Assembly (NCBI GenBank): GCA_937890745.1
Contig: CALADH010000024.1
Location: 1-40,927, forward strand
Direction: 5' to 3'
Length of the DNA stretch: 40,927 nucleotides
From: Scybalocola_A sp900557175
Lineage (GTDB): Bacteria; Bacillota; Clostridia; Lachnospirales; Lachnospiraceae
The notes beneath the pieces were generated by a model that did not search any database, was not told the DNA's origin, and was given only the letters and a program-made list of their open reading frames with translations. Shown piece by piece: positions 32,349 to 40,924 of the stretch. How positions within the stretch are numbered: position 1 is the stretch's first letter; the number at the start of each line of letters is the position of its first letter. The position numbers were made by a program, and so were the translations under genes.

Positions 32349-32376
32349 TTGACTTTTATATAATTTAGGTTATACT
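32349..32376 (+). promoter_or_regulatory. promoter of the AAA_14/DUF4143 gene
   Basis: TTGACT (32349-32354), 16 bp, TATACT (32371-32376), followed by AGGAGG. The 31963-32403 interval otherwise holds the ATPase promoter, the HicB remnant and its terminator. Confidence 0.75.
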
Positions 32377-32403
32377 AAATCCAAAAGGATTAGGAGGTAT
32401 TTC

Positions 32404-33633
32404 ATGAACACACTTATAAACCGTCCTGAATACTTAAACCAACTTATTCAAAGCAAAGATGTCGATTTGATCAAAATCATCACCGGTATACGGCGGTGCG
32501 GAAAGTCCTCACTGCTCGATCTGTTTCATCAGTATTTGTCAGACAATGGCATTGCTGATACAAACATTATCCATATGAATTTAGAATCTTTGAGATATCG
32601 CGAATTAACCGACTACCTTACTTTTTACGATTACATTAGTGAACGTATCCCCAAAAAAGGCAGAACATACTTACTTTTTGATGAATTGCAGGTTGTAGAA
32701 CATTGGGAAAAAGCGATTGAATCTTTCCGTCTTGATTATGATGTGGACATTTATATCACCGGTTCCAACGCCTATCTGCTCTCTACAGAGTTTTCCACAC
32801 TGCTCTCCGGCAGATATATCGAAATACGCATGCTGCCCCTGTCATTTAAAGAATTTTTAACCTTTTACGAATTTACGTCTTCTGCTACAACAGAAGAAAA
32901 ATTCCAAAAATATCTTCAATTTGGCGGTATGCCTATTCTGCGGGAATACCGTTTTAATGAAGCCAGAAGCAATCAGGCTTTGGAGGGCATTTACTCAACA
33001 GTCGTACTTCGGGATATCCTTCAGCGCAATCAGCAGCTTTCTCAAAATATGCTGCAAAAAATTATGCTGTTCCTTTGTTCGAATATAGGAAGCATCACCT
33101 CACCGAACAATATAGGCAACATCTTATCTCACGAGGGCGATATTCAAAGCAGGCACGGAAAAAATATTGCAGGCGCGACTGTAGACAAATATATTTCTCT
33201 GCTGCATAATGCATTTATATTCTTCCCCGTCGGCCGATATGACGTCAAAGGGAAGCAATTACTAAAAACTTTAAAAAAGAACTATATCATTGATATGGGA
33301 TTTCGCAACATGCTTCTTGGTTATCGTGACGCAGACAGAGGGCATATTATCGAAAATATCGTCTTTCTCGAATTAATCCGACGTGATTACCGCGTTTATA
33401 TAGGAAAAATTGGAGAAACGGAAGTCGATTTTATCGCCGAAAAGCCAAATGATAAATTATATATACAAGTAACCGAAAGTATGCTCTCTCCCGAAACCCG
33501 CGAACGCGAACTACGGCCATTACGTATGATACAGGATAACTATGAAAAGATTGTATTATCAATGGATAAGAGCTATATCACTTCCTACGACGGAATCAAA
33601 GCATTAAATTTAATTGACTGGCTTTTATCTTAA
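32404..33633 (+). CDS. ATP-binding protein of the AAA_14/DUF4143 type
   Basis: 409 residues. An N-terminal AAA_14 domain has Walker A GIRRCGKSS (28-36), Walker B LLFDELQ (90-96) and the sensor YITGSNAYLL. The C-terminal DUF4143 part has the nuclease-like region VFLELIRRDYRVYIGKIG, then TEVDFIAEK, with the E..D..E-x-K spacing of PD-(D/E)xK enzymes. These proteins are common in gut bacteria and archaea as single mobile genes; function is unknown, and catalysis is inferred. The gene has its own promoter, an AGGAGG site and a terminator, and sits among gene remnants. Confidence 0.9.
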   Translation: MNTLINRPEYLNQLIQSKDVDLIKIITGIRRCGKSSLLDLFHQYLSDNGIADTNIIHMNLESLRYRELTDYLTFYDYISERIPKKGRTYLLFDELQVVEHWEKAIESFRLDYDVDIYITGSNAYLLSTEFSTLLSGRYIEIRMLPLSFKEFLTFYEFTSSATTEEKFQKYLQFGGMPILREYRFNEARSNQALEGIYSTVVLRDILQRNQQLSQNMLQKIMLFLCSNIGSITSPNNIGNILSHEGDIQSRHGKNIAGATVDKYISLLHNAFIFFPVGRYDVKGKQLLKTLKKNYIIDMGFRNMLLGYRDADRGHIIENIVFLELIRRDYRVYIGKIGETEVDFIAEKPNDKLYIQVTESMLSPETRERELRPLRMIQDNYEKIVLSMDKSYITSYDGIKALNLIDWLLS

Positions 33634-33650
33634 AATTCATAAGTAGCACA

Positions 33651-33692
33651 AAAAAACGTGTAAGGAAGTTTTTGTTCCTTTACACGTTTTTT
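33651..33692. terminator. bidirectional terminator
   Basis: AAAAAACGTGTAAGGAA, seven bases, TTCCTTTACACGTTTTTT with one bulge, between the converging ATPase gene and the permease remnant. Confidence 0.9.
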
Positions 33693-33705
33693 GTTAAACA
33701 AATAT

Positions 33706-33843
33706 TTATTCCCCCTTGACAGCGCCTGCTGTAAGTCCTGATATGATCTGTTCCTGGAACAGCATATAAATCACAATACTTGGCACTATCGCTATAACAA
33801 TCGCCGCATATAAAATTCTAAGTGCGTTTAATGAATATACGCC
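33706..33843 (-). pseudogene. C-terminal remnant of a sugar ABC transporter permease
   Basis: About 45 codons read YSLNALRILYAAIVIAIVP, then IVIYMLFQEQIISGLTAGAVKG and stop. This is the end of a MalG/UgpE-type carbohydrate permease: last membrane helix and the GLTAGAVKG tail. No start codon is in frame, and the fragment begins within 15 bp of the glpK stop, so a deletion fused the glpK end to the permease end. The intact locus probably carried a sugar or glycerol-phosphate ABC transporter after glpK. Confidence 0.8.
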
Positions 33844-33857
33844 ACCGCCTCTCTTAT

Positions 33858-35354
33858 TTACGCTTCTTCCCAGCCAAAAGCACATTTGACTGCTTTCTGC
33901 CATCCGGCAAGCTTCTTTTCCCGAACCTTTTCATCCATCCACGGTTCAAAAGTCACCGAAAGTTCCCAGTTGGATTTAATTTCTTCCTTGTCTTTCCAAT
34001 AGCCGACTGCAAGACCTGCAAGATAAGCCGCACCAAGCGCTGTTGTCTCAATACATTTCGGCCGAAGTACCTTTGCATTTAAAATATCTGCCTGAAATTT
34101 CAGCAGGAAGTTATTGGCTGAAGCGCCGCCGTCCACTCTGAGCGCCTCCATTTTCACACCGGCATCACTTTCCATCGCTTTCAAAATATCATATGTCTGA
34201 TAAGCAAGAGATTCTACCGTTGCGCGGACAAGATGTCTGTAGTTAAAACCTCTTGTCAATCCGACGATAGCGCCTCTCGCATACTGATCCCAGTACGGCG
34301 CGCCAAGTCCTGTAAAGGCCGGCACAACATAGCCGCCCGCCGTATCTTCCACGGACTCGCTGATTGCTTCTGTGTCTGAAGCGCGCTCGATTACTTTAAG
34401 CTCATCGCGGAGCCACTGAATTGCCGCGCCCGCAATAAAAACACTGCCCTCAAGCGCATATGTCACTTTATCATCAGCACTGGCCGCGATTGTTGTAATC
34501 AGACCATTTTTAGAAGCTACTGCCTCCGAACCTGTATTCATCAGCATAAAGCAGCCTGTACCGTATGTATTTTTTGCTTCGCCCGTCTCAAAACAGCATT
34601 GCCCGAAAAGCGCTGCCTGCTGATCGCCTGCCGCACCCGCAATTGGAATCGGCGTCTTTGTTACACTGTCTGCTGTATAACCGTAAATACAGCTTGACGG
34701 CTTCACCTCCGGCAGCATCTCAATCGGAATATCAAGCAGACTCAAAAGCTTTCTGTCCCACTGAAGTGTATGAATATCAAAAAGCATTGTTCTTGATGCA
34801 TTTGTATAGTCTGTCACATGAACGCGGCCGCCTGTCAGCTTCCATATAAGCCATGTATCAATTGTTCCGAACAAAAGCTCTCCTCTGACTGCCTGCTGCC
34901 TTGCGCCCTCCACATGGTCAAGTATCCATTTAATCTTTGTTCCCGAAAAATAAGCATCCGGCACAAGACCCGTCTTTTCGCGTATGTAATCATCCATGCC
35001 ATGCTCTTTTAACGATTCAATCACAGGCGCCGTCCGCCGGCACTGCCATACGATTGCATTATAAATCGGTTCGCCGGTATATCGGTTCCACACAACCGTC
35101 GTCTCTCTCTGATTCGTAATACCAATCGCCGCAATATCTTCTGATGTCACACCGAGCTTATTCATCGCGCCCAGCATCACATCATACTGAGCTTCCCATA
35201 TAACCTCCGGATCATGTTCAACCCAGCCCGGCTGCGGATAAATCTGAGGAAATTCTCTCTGACTGACACTGCATATATGCCCCTGCTTATCAAATAAAAT
35301 ACATCTTGAACTCGTTGTTCCCTGATCAAGGGCCATGACATACTTCTTTTCCAT
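33858..35354 (-). CDS. glpK: glycerol kinase
   Basis: This enzyme phosphorylates glycerol to sn-glycerol 3-phosphate with ATP. The 498 residues show the FGGY kinase pattern: phosphate-1 loop ALDQGTTSSR, GITNQRETT, the glycerol-contacting WQCRRTA, AGAAGDQQAALFGQ and the adenosine motif RVDGGASANNFL. Length is normal and no key segment is missing. The start at 35354 has AAGGAG nine bases upstream. No glpF, glpD or glpO is nearby; only the tail of an ABC permease follows, so glycerol must enter by another route. It has an AGGACA-17-TATAAT promoter. Confidence 0.96.
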   Translation of the reverse strand: MEKKYVMALDQGTTSSRCILFDKQGHICSVSQREFPQIYPQPGWVEHDPEVIWEAQYDVMLGAMNKLGVTSEDIAAIGITNQRETTVVWNRYTGEPIYNAIVWQCRRTAPVIESLKEHGMDDYIREKTGLVPDAYFSGTKIKWILDHVEGARQQAVRGELLFGTIDTWLIWKLTGGRVHVTDYTNASRTMLFDIHTLQWDRKLLSLLDIPIEMLPEVKPSSCIYGYTADSVTKTPIPIAGAAGDQQAALFGQCCFETGEAKNTYGTGCFMLMNTGSEAVASKNGLITTIAASADDKVTYALEGSVFIAGAAIQWLRDELKVIERASDTEAISESVEDTAGGYVVPAFTGLGAPYWDQYARGAIVGLTRGFNYRHLVRATVESLAYQTYDILKAMESDAGVKMEALRVDGGASANNFLLKFQADILNAKVLRPKCIETTALGAAYLAGLAVGYWKDKEEIKSNWELSVTFEPWMDEKVREKKLAGWQKAVKCAFGWEEA

Positions 35355-35454
35355 AATTATCTTCTCCTTCATGTTAAACTTTGCTGTGAGCGGTTCCCCT
35401 CGCCGCTTTTATAATTAATTTTTTTAAGAAAAGTCGTTTGACGCCTTTTCATTT

Positions 35455-35483
35455 ATTATACTCCATTTCTGCAAAAATGTCCT
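35455..35483 (-). promoter_or_regulatory. glpK promoter
   Basis: AGGACA (35478-35483), 17 bp, TATAAT (35455-35460) on the minus strand, about 100 bp before the ATG. The 35355-35700 interval is very A/T rich and otherwise holds only the divergent promoter. Confidence 0.6.
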
Positions 35484-35596
35484 TGTATTTTTGATTTTTT
35501 TATATTTTTTACATTTTGCATAGTATATACGCCTATTTTGATTAAAATTCTAAACTATTTTTTACTATTTATTTCCAAAAGCTGTAAGCTATACGA

Positions 35597-35625
35597 TTGA
35601 TATTTGATTTATACTATGATAAAAT
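35597..35625 (+). promoter_or_regulatory. promoter of the DUF4867-ROK-BMP operon
   Basis: TTGATA (35597-35602), 17 bp, TAAAAT (35620-35625). The leader to the ATG at 35701 is about 70 nt. Confidence 0.55.
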
Positions 35626-35700
35626 AATATTATACTTTAATTTTACAGGAACGGAATTATATTTAATTAAAATCAATAATTAATTTAGGAGGAATTGACT

Positions 35701-36375
35701 ATGCCAGATTTATTAAACACAATCCAAAAGCTAAACCCGCACATCAGTGTTTACGACATTAACAGCGATGAATTTTTACCGTACGGAAAAGTCATTGAGG
35801 GCTATGATTTTTCTGCACTTCTAAACATTATGGGAAACCGCGAAATTCCTGAATCAGGCAATATCTACACCGGTCTTGACAAAGAAATGACAGCTTCTGA
35901 AGTTTCCACCCTTTTGTCCGAAAACTTCTACGGCCATATGCCGATCCAAATCGGTTACTGCAACGGCAACTCATATAAGCTAAACGCCCTTGAATACCAC
36001 AAAGGTTCCGAAATTGACATCGCTGTCACAGACCTTGTGCTTCTCCTCGGCGATATGCGTGATATAAAAAACAACACATTTTCAAGCAGCCGCGTTAAAG
36101 CCTTTGTTGTTCCTGCCGGCACAGCATGCGAGCTTTACGCAACAACACTTCATTTTGCCCCGTGCAAAGTTTCCGACGACGGCTACAAAAGCATCATTGT
36201 ACTGCCTTATGCGACAAATCTTCCTCTTGATAAGCTTCCGGAAGCTAGAAATGATGAAGACAAACTTTTATGGCAGCAGAATAAATGGCTGATTGCACAC
36301 CCTGACAGCATTCCCGCCTCAAAAGGCGCCTGCGCCGGTATTACTGGCGACAATATAGAAATTTTTTATAAGTAA
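35701..36375 (+). CDS. DUF4867 family protein
   Basis: 224 residues from ATG 35701, eight bases after AGGAGG. It matches the DUF4867 family of Firmicutes by overall length and the segments YGKVIEGYDF, QIGYCNGNSYKLNALEYHKG and FVVPAGTACELYATTLHFAPC. The EYHKGSE, VVPAGT and LHFAPC segments have the look of a cupin-like or ureidoglycolate-lyase-like fold with histidine and glutamate ligands; a role as sugar isomerase or epimerase is only a guess. It is first in an operon with a ROK regulator and a BMP-like protein. Confidence 0.82.
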   Translation: MPDLLNTIQKLNPHISVYDINSDEFLPYGKVIEGYDFSALLNIMGNREIPESGNIYTGLDKEMTASEVSTLLSENFYGHMPIQIGYCNGNSYKLNALEYHKGSEIDIAVTDLVLLLGDMRDIKNNTFSSSRVKAFVVPAGTACELYATTLHFAPCKVSDDGYKSIIVLPYATNLPLDKLPEARNDEDKLLWQQNKWLIAHPDSIPASKGACAGITGDNIEIFYK

Positions 36376-36401
36376 TTTTATAAGTAATAAAGGAGTTTTT
36401 T

Positions 36402-37613
36402 ATGCCAAGACAATCTAACGGCTTTAATATGCTTGATGTGAAAAAGAAAAACCGGAGCGCCATCTTACATCTGATTCATCAGAACCGGCGCATATCCCGC
36501 AAAGAAATTGCATCGCACTTAGGGCTTACACCAGCCGCAATTACTCTGATCACGACCGATCTTATTAAAGAAGGGCTTTTAGTTGAGGCAACAACACAGC
36601 CTACGACAAAAAAGGGCCGAAAGGAAATATTACTGGAAATCAACGCAGAAAAATTTGCAGCCATCGGCGTCTCAATCACACGCACCAAATTCAAAGTCAT
36701 GTGCATTGATTTAGACTGCCTCGTTTTATTCGAGGACACCGTTTCAACTGAGGACTGCCATCATAATGGCGGACTTATTCTTGACAAAATATGCACCTAC
36801 CTTTCCGGATTCATCACAAACGCCGCTGCAATTCAGGACAAAAAACTGCTCGGTATCGGTGTCTCAGTCTTAGGTGTTGTTGACACACTGCACGGTATCA
36901 GCGTCAAATCCTATGACATATGGGAAGACAATGTCGCTGTCACCGAATATATTCAACAGCGCCTGTCACTGCCGGTTGTTCTTACAAACAATATATGCGC
37001 CCTTGCCCACGGCGAGACTTTTCTGACAAGAAGCGCCGCTTCCGACAATATGCTTTTTATCAAATACGGACCGGGCGTCGGCTGTTCCCATCTCATATCT
37101 TCGGGGACAACAAGCATTTACGATTATACTTCCGTCGAGCTCGGCCACATGATTATGGACAGTAACGGGCGCCCATGCATCTGCGGAAATCAGGGCTGTC
37201 TTGAAACACTTGTCAGCTATGATTCCATTGAGCACAGCATTGCCGACCTCATATCCGAAACATTTACACCTGTGCTCTACGAAATACTCGGAGGCAGCCC
37301 GGAAAATTTATGTATGCACGCAATTATGCAGGCCTATGATGAAAATGAACCGATCGTTGTCAAAGCAATCGACCGGACAATCACTTACCTTGCGATTGCT
37401 ATAAAAAATGCCATTACTATTTTGAGTCCCTCCTCTGTAGTCCTCTACGGAGAGCCTTTTAACAACATTACATTTAAACAATCTTTATTAAAAGAACTGT
37501 CCGCCTTTCCAAATACACAGCTTGTCACCTTCAGCGATTTTAATCTCGGTCTTGAAACATTGGGGCCTGCCACCGTTATGATAAGCTACTTTTTCGAAAT
37601 CGGCGGTCTGTAA
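36402..37613 (+). CDS. ROK family transcriptional repressor
   Basis: 403 residues in the NagC/XylR layout. A winged helix-turn-helix (about 31-61, SRKEIASHLGLTPAAITLI) precedes a ROK sugar-sensing domain with GPGVGCSHL and the zinc motif H249, C259, C261, C266 (CICGNQGCLE). The kinase DNAN motif is replaced by NNIC, so it should sense but not phosphorylate its sugar. The ligand is unknown. AAAGGAG precedes the ATG. It lies 26 bp after the DUF4867 gene and 15 bp before the BMP-like gene and probably controls this operon, possibly also glpK across the shared promoter region. Confidence 0.92.
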   Translation: MPRQSNGFNMLDVKKKNRSAILHLIHQNRRISRKEIASHLGLTPAAITLITTDLIKEGLLVEATTQPTTKKGRKEILLEINAEKFAAIGVSITRTKFKVMCIDLDCLVLFEDTVSTEDCHHNGGLILDKICTYLSGFITNAAAIQDKKLLGIGVSVLGVVDTLHGISVKSYDIWEDNVAVTEYIQQRLSLPVVLTNNICALAHGETFLTRSAASDNMLFIKYGPGVGCSHLISSGTTSIYDYTSVELGHMIMDSNGRPCICGNQGCLETLVSYDSIEHSIADLISETFTPVLYEILGGSPENLCMHAIMQAYDENEPIVVKAIDRTITYLAIAIKNAITILSPSSVVLYGEPFNNITFKQSLLKELSAFPNTQLVTFSDFNLGLETLGPATVMISYFFEIGGL

Positions 37614-37628
37614 TCAAACGGAGGTCTT

Positions 37629-39548
37629 ATGCCAAACAGCGATTATTATAAAGCATTAAACGACGGTCTTTTAGACTATTACACACATATTGCAAGGGGA
37701 GAAACGCCGTTTCTCCCTATTTTAGATGATATCATAGAAAACGTTTCTATCGTAGGCCGTATCGACCTCGGCCTTATTGATATTCCTCTAAATCTTGTTG
37801 TCGGCACAAGCACTTACGCGCGCACAGTCGCTTTTGCAAGCAATTTTATGCCTATCGTCGATGATGAATCCGAATTTGCCGACAAATGGATCAAGCTAAG
37901 TGATGTATGGCTTTCCGAAGGACAGCGCGAACCAGTCAAAGCATATGAATACATGAACAAATTTTATATTATCGAAGGCAACAAACGCGTCAGTGTTTCC
38001 AAATATTTTAACAATGCCAGCATTTACGGCAACGTCACAAGACTCATTCCAAAAAAGACCGACGCGCGCGAAAACATCATCTATTACGAATTTCTTGACT
38101 TTTACGAAGTCACTAAAATTAACTATTTGTGGTTTTCAAAACCCGGAAGTTTCACCCGCTTTGCCGAGCTTATAGGCGCTTGTGATAAATCATCTCCGTG
38201 GGACGAAGACACCCAGCGTCTCTTTAAATCCAACTATCTTCACTTTGAAAAGGAATACATTGCAAAGGGCGGTCAAAAACTTTCTATCACAATTGCCGAT
38301 GCTATGCTCTCGTACATTACTATTTACGGTTATGACACGCTGCTTGAAACACCAACGCACATTTTGGGACGCAATCTCACTAAAATATGGGACGAATTTC
38401 TTATGGTTTCTGAAGAAAATTCCATTGCTCTTATTTTACAGCCAAACACCAAACACCAGCTTTCACTTTTAAGCAAATTAAAGACCGCAGCTTCAGGACA
38501 TTTGAAAATCGCTTTCATCCATGCAAAAACCGCCGAAACCTCAGCATGGACTTACAGCCACGAACTCGGACGCACCCATTTAGAACAGGCTTTTAAAGAT
38601 ACAATCTCCACCTGTTCCATAGAACATGCCAACAGCTCAAACACCGAGGATTTCATCGAACAGGCTGTAAAAGAAAAATATGACATCATTTTTACGACTT
38701 CACCGGAGCTGATGCTCCCAAGCCTGCGCGCCGCAATCAACCATCCGGATAAAAAAATCCTTAATTGTTCACTAAATACGTCTCACCGTTATATAAGAAC
38801 ATATTACGGAAGAATGTATGAGGCCAAATTTTTATCCGGAGCTATCGCCGCTATAATGAGCCGAAACGGAAAAATTGGTTATATTGCCGACTATCCGATT
38901 TATGGCATGATGGCCAATATCAACGCTTTTGCACTCGGCGCAAAGCTCATCAACCCATATGCCAAAATTTATCTCGAATGGTCCACCCTCAAAGACAGCG
39001 ATCCCGAGGCAGCCTTCAGACGTCAGGGAATTTATTATATTTCCGGTAAAGAAATGACAATTCCCGGGCAGCCTTCACGGCGTTTTGGTCTCTACCGCGA
39101 ATCCGACGCAAAGCCGGTCAATATCGCAATGCCTATATGGCATTGGGGGGTTTTTTACGAAAAACTTATCCAAAGTATTTTGAGCGGTACATTTAAAAAC
39201 GACGATCCGTCAAAATCCAGCCATCAGGCACTCAATTACTGGTGGGGCATGTCAGCAGGCGTTATTGATATGATCTGTTCCGAAAAATTGCCGGACAGCG
39301 TTTCAAGTATGATATCTTTGCTCCGCCAGTCTATATGTGACGATCGTTTTTCTCCGTTTTATGGAAAAATTTATGACAATAAAGGGCACTTGATAAAATC
39401 CGAAAGCGCCAGCTTCTCTCCCGATGAAATTATGACAATGGACTGGCTTGCCGACAATGTTATCGGATTTATCCCCGATATCAGTCAATTAAAAGAAGAC
39501 GCAAAACCTGTCGTATTCATGCAGGGACTTATAAACGGCGAAAAATAA
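37629..39548 (+). CDS. cytoplasmic BMP-type binding protein fused to a ParB/sulfiredoxin-like domain
   Basis: 639 residues without signal peptide, lipobox or membrane helix, so it should stay in the cytoplasm. Residues about 50-145 resemble the ParB/sulfiredoxin nuclease-like fold (IDIPLNLVVG ... FYIIEGNKRVSVSKYF). Residues about 290-600 match BMP/PnrA-type periplasmic-binding proteins (KIAFIHAKT, YDIIFTTSPEL, RMYEAKFLSGAIAAIM, GKIGYIADYPIYGM). Extracellular BMP proteins bind nucleosides or similar ligands; a cytoplasmic one fused to a ParB-like domain suggests an intracellular ligand sensor. The start has GGAGG. It is last in the DUF4867-ROK operon. Confidence 0.85.
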   Translation: MPNSDYYKALNDGLLDYYTHIARGETPFLPILDDIIENVSIVGRIDLGLIDIPLNLVVGTSTYARTVAFASNFMPIVDDESEFADKWIKLSDVWLSEGQREPVKAYEYMNKFYIIEGNKRVSVSKYFNNASIYGNVTRLIPKKTDARENIIYYEFLDFYEVTKINYLWFSKPGSFTRFAELIGACDKSSPWDEDTQRLFKSNYLHFEKEYIAKGGQKLSITIADAMLSYITIYGYDTLLETPTHILGRNLTKIWDEFLMVSEENSIALILQPNTKHQLSLLSKLKTAASGHLKIAFIHAKTAETSAWTYSHELGRTHLEQAFKDTISTCSIEHANSSNTEDFIEQAVKEKYDIIFTTSPELMLPSLRAAINHPDKKILNCSLNTSHRYIRTYYGRMYEAKFLSGAIAAIMSRNGKIGYIADYPIYGMMANINAFALGAKLINPYAKIYLEWSTLKDSDPEAAFRRQGIYYISGKEMTIPGQPSRRFGLYRESDAKPVNIAMPIWHWGVFYEKLIQSILSGTFKNDDPSKSSHQALNYWWGMSAGVIDMICSEKLPDSVSSMISLLRQSICDDRFSPFYGKIYDNKGHLIKSESASFSPDEIMTMDWLADNVIGFIPDISQLKEDAKPVVFMQGLINGEK

Positions 39549-39563
39549 CGCATATACAAACAA

Positions 39564-39634
39564 AAAAAGAATGTCTGCAAACTTTCACACAGCATATATC
39601 TTCATGCTGCAAAAGTCTACAGACATTCTTTTTA
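39564..39634. terminator. bidirectional terminator between converging operons
   Basis: AAAAAGAATGTCTG pairs with CAGACATTCTTTTT; the 40-base loop holds an inner hairpin CAGCAT/ATGCTG. Confidence 0.85.
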
Positions 39635-39649
39635 TTATGTTCCGCCCTC

Positions 39650-40534
39650 TTAACTTTCCATATGTATTGCTTTTTCAATCGTCCGTTTTCCGATCAAAAG
39701 TCCTCTTTCAACTTTCTCTTTCGTTCCTTCCCACACAGGATCTTCATGCTCGATACTCACAACACCATCATAGCCAACCTCATAAAGATTTGACACAATC
39801 TTATTCCAATTAATTTCTCCAAGCCCCGGAACCCGGTATCTCCACCATGAATAATCCGATAATATTCCGGTGTACGCAAGACGGGTTCTGTCAATTTCTG
39901 TATCCTTGCCATGAACATGGAATATCTTTCCCTGTCTACCGTACTTTAAAATCGGTTCATACGGATCCATCATTTCCCACACAAGATGTGACGGATCATA
40001 TGCAAGACCGAGTTTATCACTTTGAAGCCGTTCAAACAAAATATCAATCAGATATGGAGAAATCGCAATATTTCCCATGACCGGACATGTTTCCCAGCCT
40101 ATTTTAATATTTTTCTTTTCAGCCAATTCCAATATCGGTTTAAACAGTTCGACAACCTTTTCCAGACTTCTGATCGGACGTTTTCTTATTCCATCATAAA
40201 AATCAAACTTTTCGTCCCAGTCCCAGCCTCTGTCAATTCCTGTAGAAGTCAGAACTTTCTCAATGCCAAGCTCCGCCGCAAGGTCAATGCGCTTCATCAG
40301 TTCTTCCAAAAAAGCCGGTCCATCATCAGGCAAAAGAAAGTTTCGGCAGTACAAAAATGCACCCACTTTAATATCGCCTTTGCCCATAACCGCATCTATT
40401 GCCCGCTTATCCAAAGGCACACTGGCTCCAAGTTCAATTTCCTCAAATCCCTGCGACGCAGCCCAATCAGCAACTTTCACAATATCCGTCTCACCGACAC
40501 CAAAAAGGCTGTTCGTCAACATACCTACATGCAT
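39650..40534 (-). CDS. sugar phosphate isomerase/epimerase (TIM barrel)
   Basis: 294 residues of the xylose-isomerase-like AP endonuclease 2 superfamily. Metal ligands appear in the usual order at the strand ends: E in GWETCP, D and H in YDPSHLVW, H and D in VHGKDTEID, and E in SIEHEDP. The family isomerises or epimerises sugars and inositols, or converts their oxidised forms. GGGGGAG precedes the ATG. It lies 15 bp after a Gfo/Idh/MocA oxidoreductase gene; such pairs act on inositols, keto sugars or glycosides, so an oxidise-then-epimerise step is likely. The substrate is not readable. Confidence 0.9.
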   Translation of the reverse strand: MHVGMLTNSLFGVGETDIVKVADWAASQGFEEIELGASVPLDKRAIDAVMGKGDIKVGAFLYCRNFLLPDDGPAFLEELMKRIDLAAELGIEKVLTSTGIDRGWDWDEKFDFYDGIRKRPIRSLEKVVELFKPILELAEKKNIKIGWETCPVMGNIAISPYLIDILFERLQSDKLGLAYDPSHLVWEMMDPYEPILKYGRQGKIFHVHGKDTEIDRTRLAYTGILSDYSWWRYRVPGLGEINWNKIVSNLYEVGYDGVVSIEHEDPVWEGTKEKVERGLLIGKRTIEKAIHMES

Positions 40535-40549
40535 TTAATACTCCCCCTT

Positions 40550-40924
40550 TTACAAATATATTTTTTCGCCTTTTTTATATGACGTTTTCATAACATCAAG
40601 CAATTTTTGAATATATATCGTTTCGCCTATAGCAGGCTGCGCCATTTTGTGTTTTTCAACACATTCTGTCATATAGGCATACTGACGAGCCATTCTGTCC
40701 GACGGCATCAGCTTATTATTTCGTTTTTCAGGCGGAACTTTTACGGTTTTAAACGTTTTAAAATAATCCGCCGGAGATTCATAAAGCATGAGTTGGAACT
40801 CGTCATAATTTGACAAATTATACTTAATCGAACCTTTTTCACCGCTTATGTGAATTTCCATTTCAAACGGAGAATATGATATTGTCAATATTGGTTTACA
40901 CTTTTTTCTCAAGAATGTTCGACC
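40550..40924 (-). pseudogene. Gfo/Idh/MocA oxidoreductase, C-terminal part, probably frameshifted
   Basis: About 120 codons at the right edge match the C-terminal substrate domain of Gfo/Idh/MocA dehydrogenases: EIHISGEKGSIKY is the family segment before the last sheet and the end KLLDVMKTSYKKGEKIYL is the final helix. An in-frame TAA stands at 40925-40927, so the N-terminal NAD domain cannot be read in this frame. A run of six A on the minus strand near 40902-40907 is a likely one-base insertion; the frame before it (RSNILEKK) is open to the edge. The call depends on sequence outside the window; a sequencing error is possible. Confidence 0.6.
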
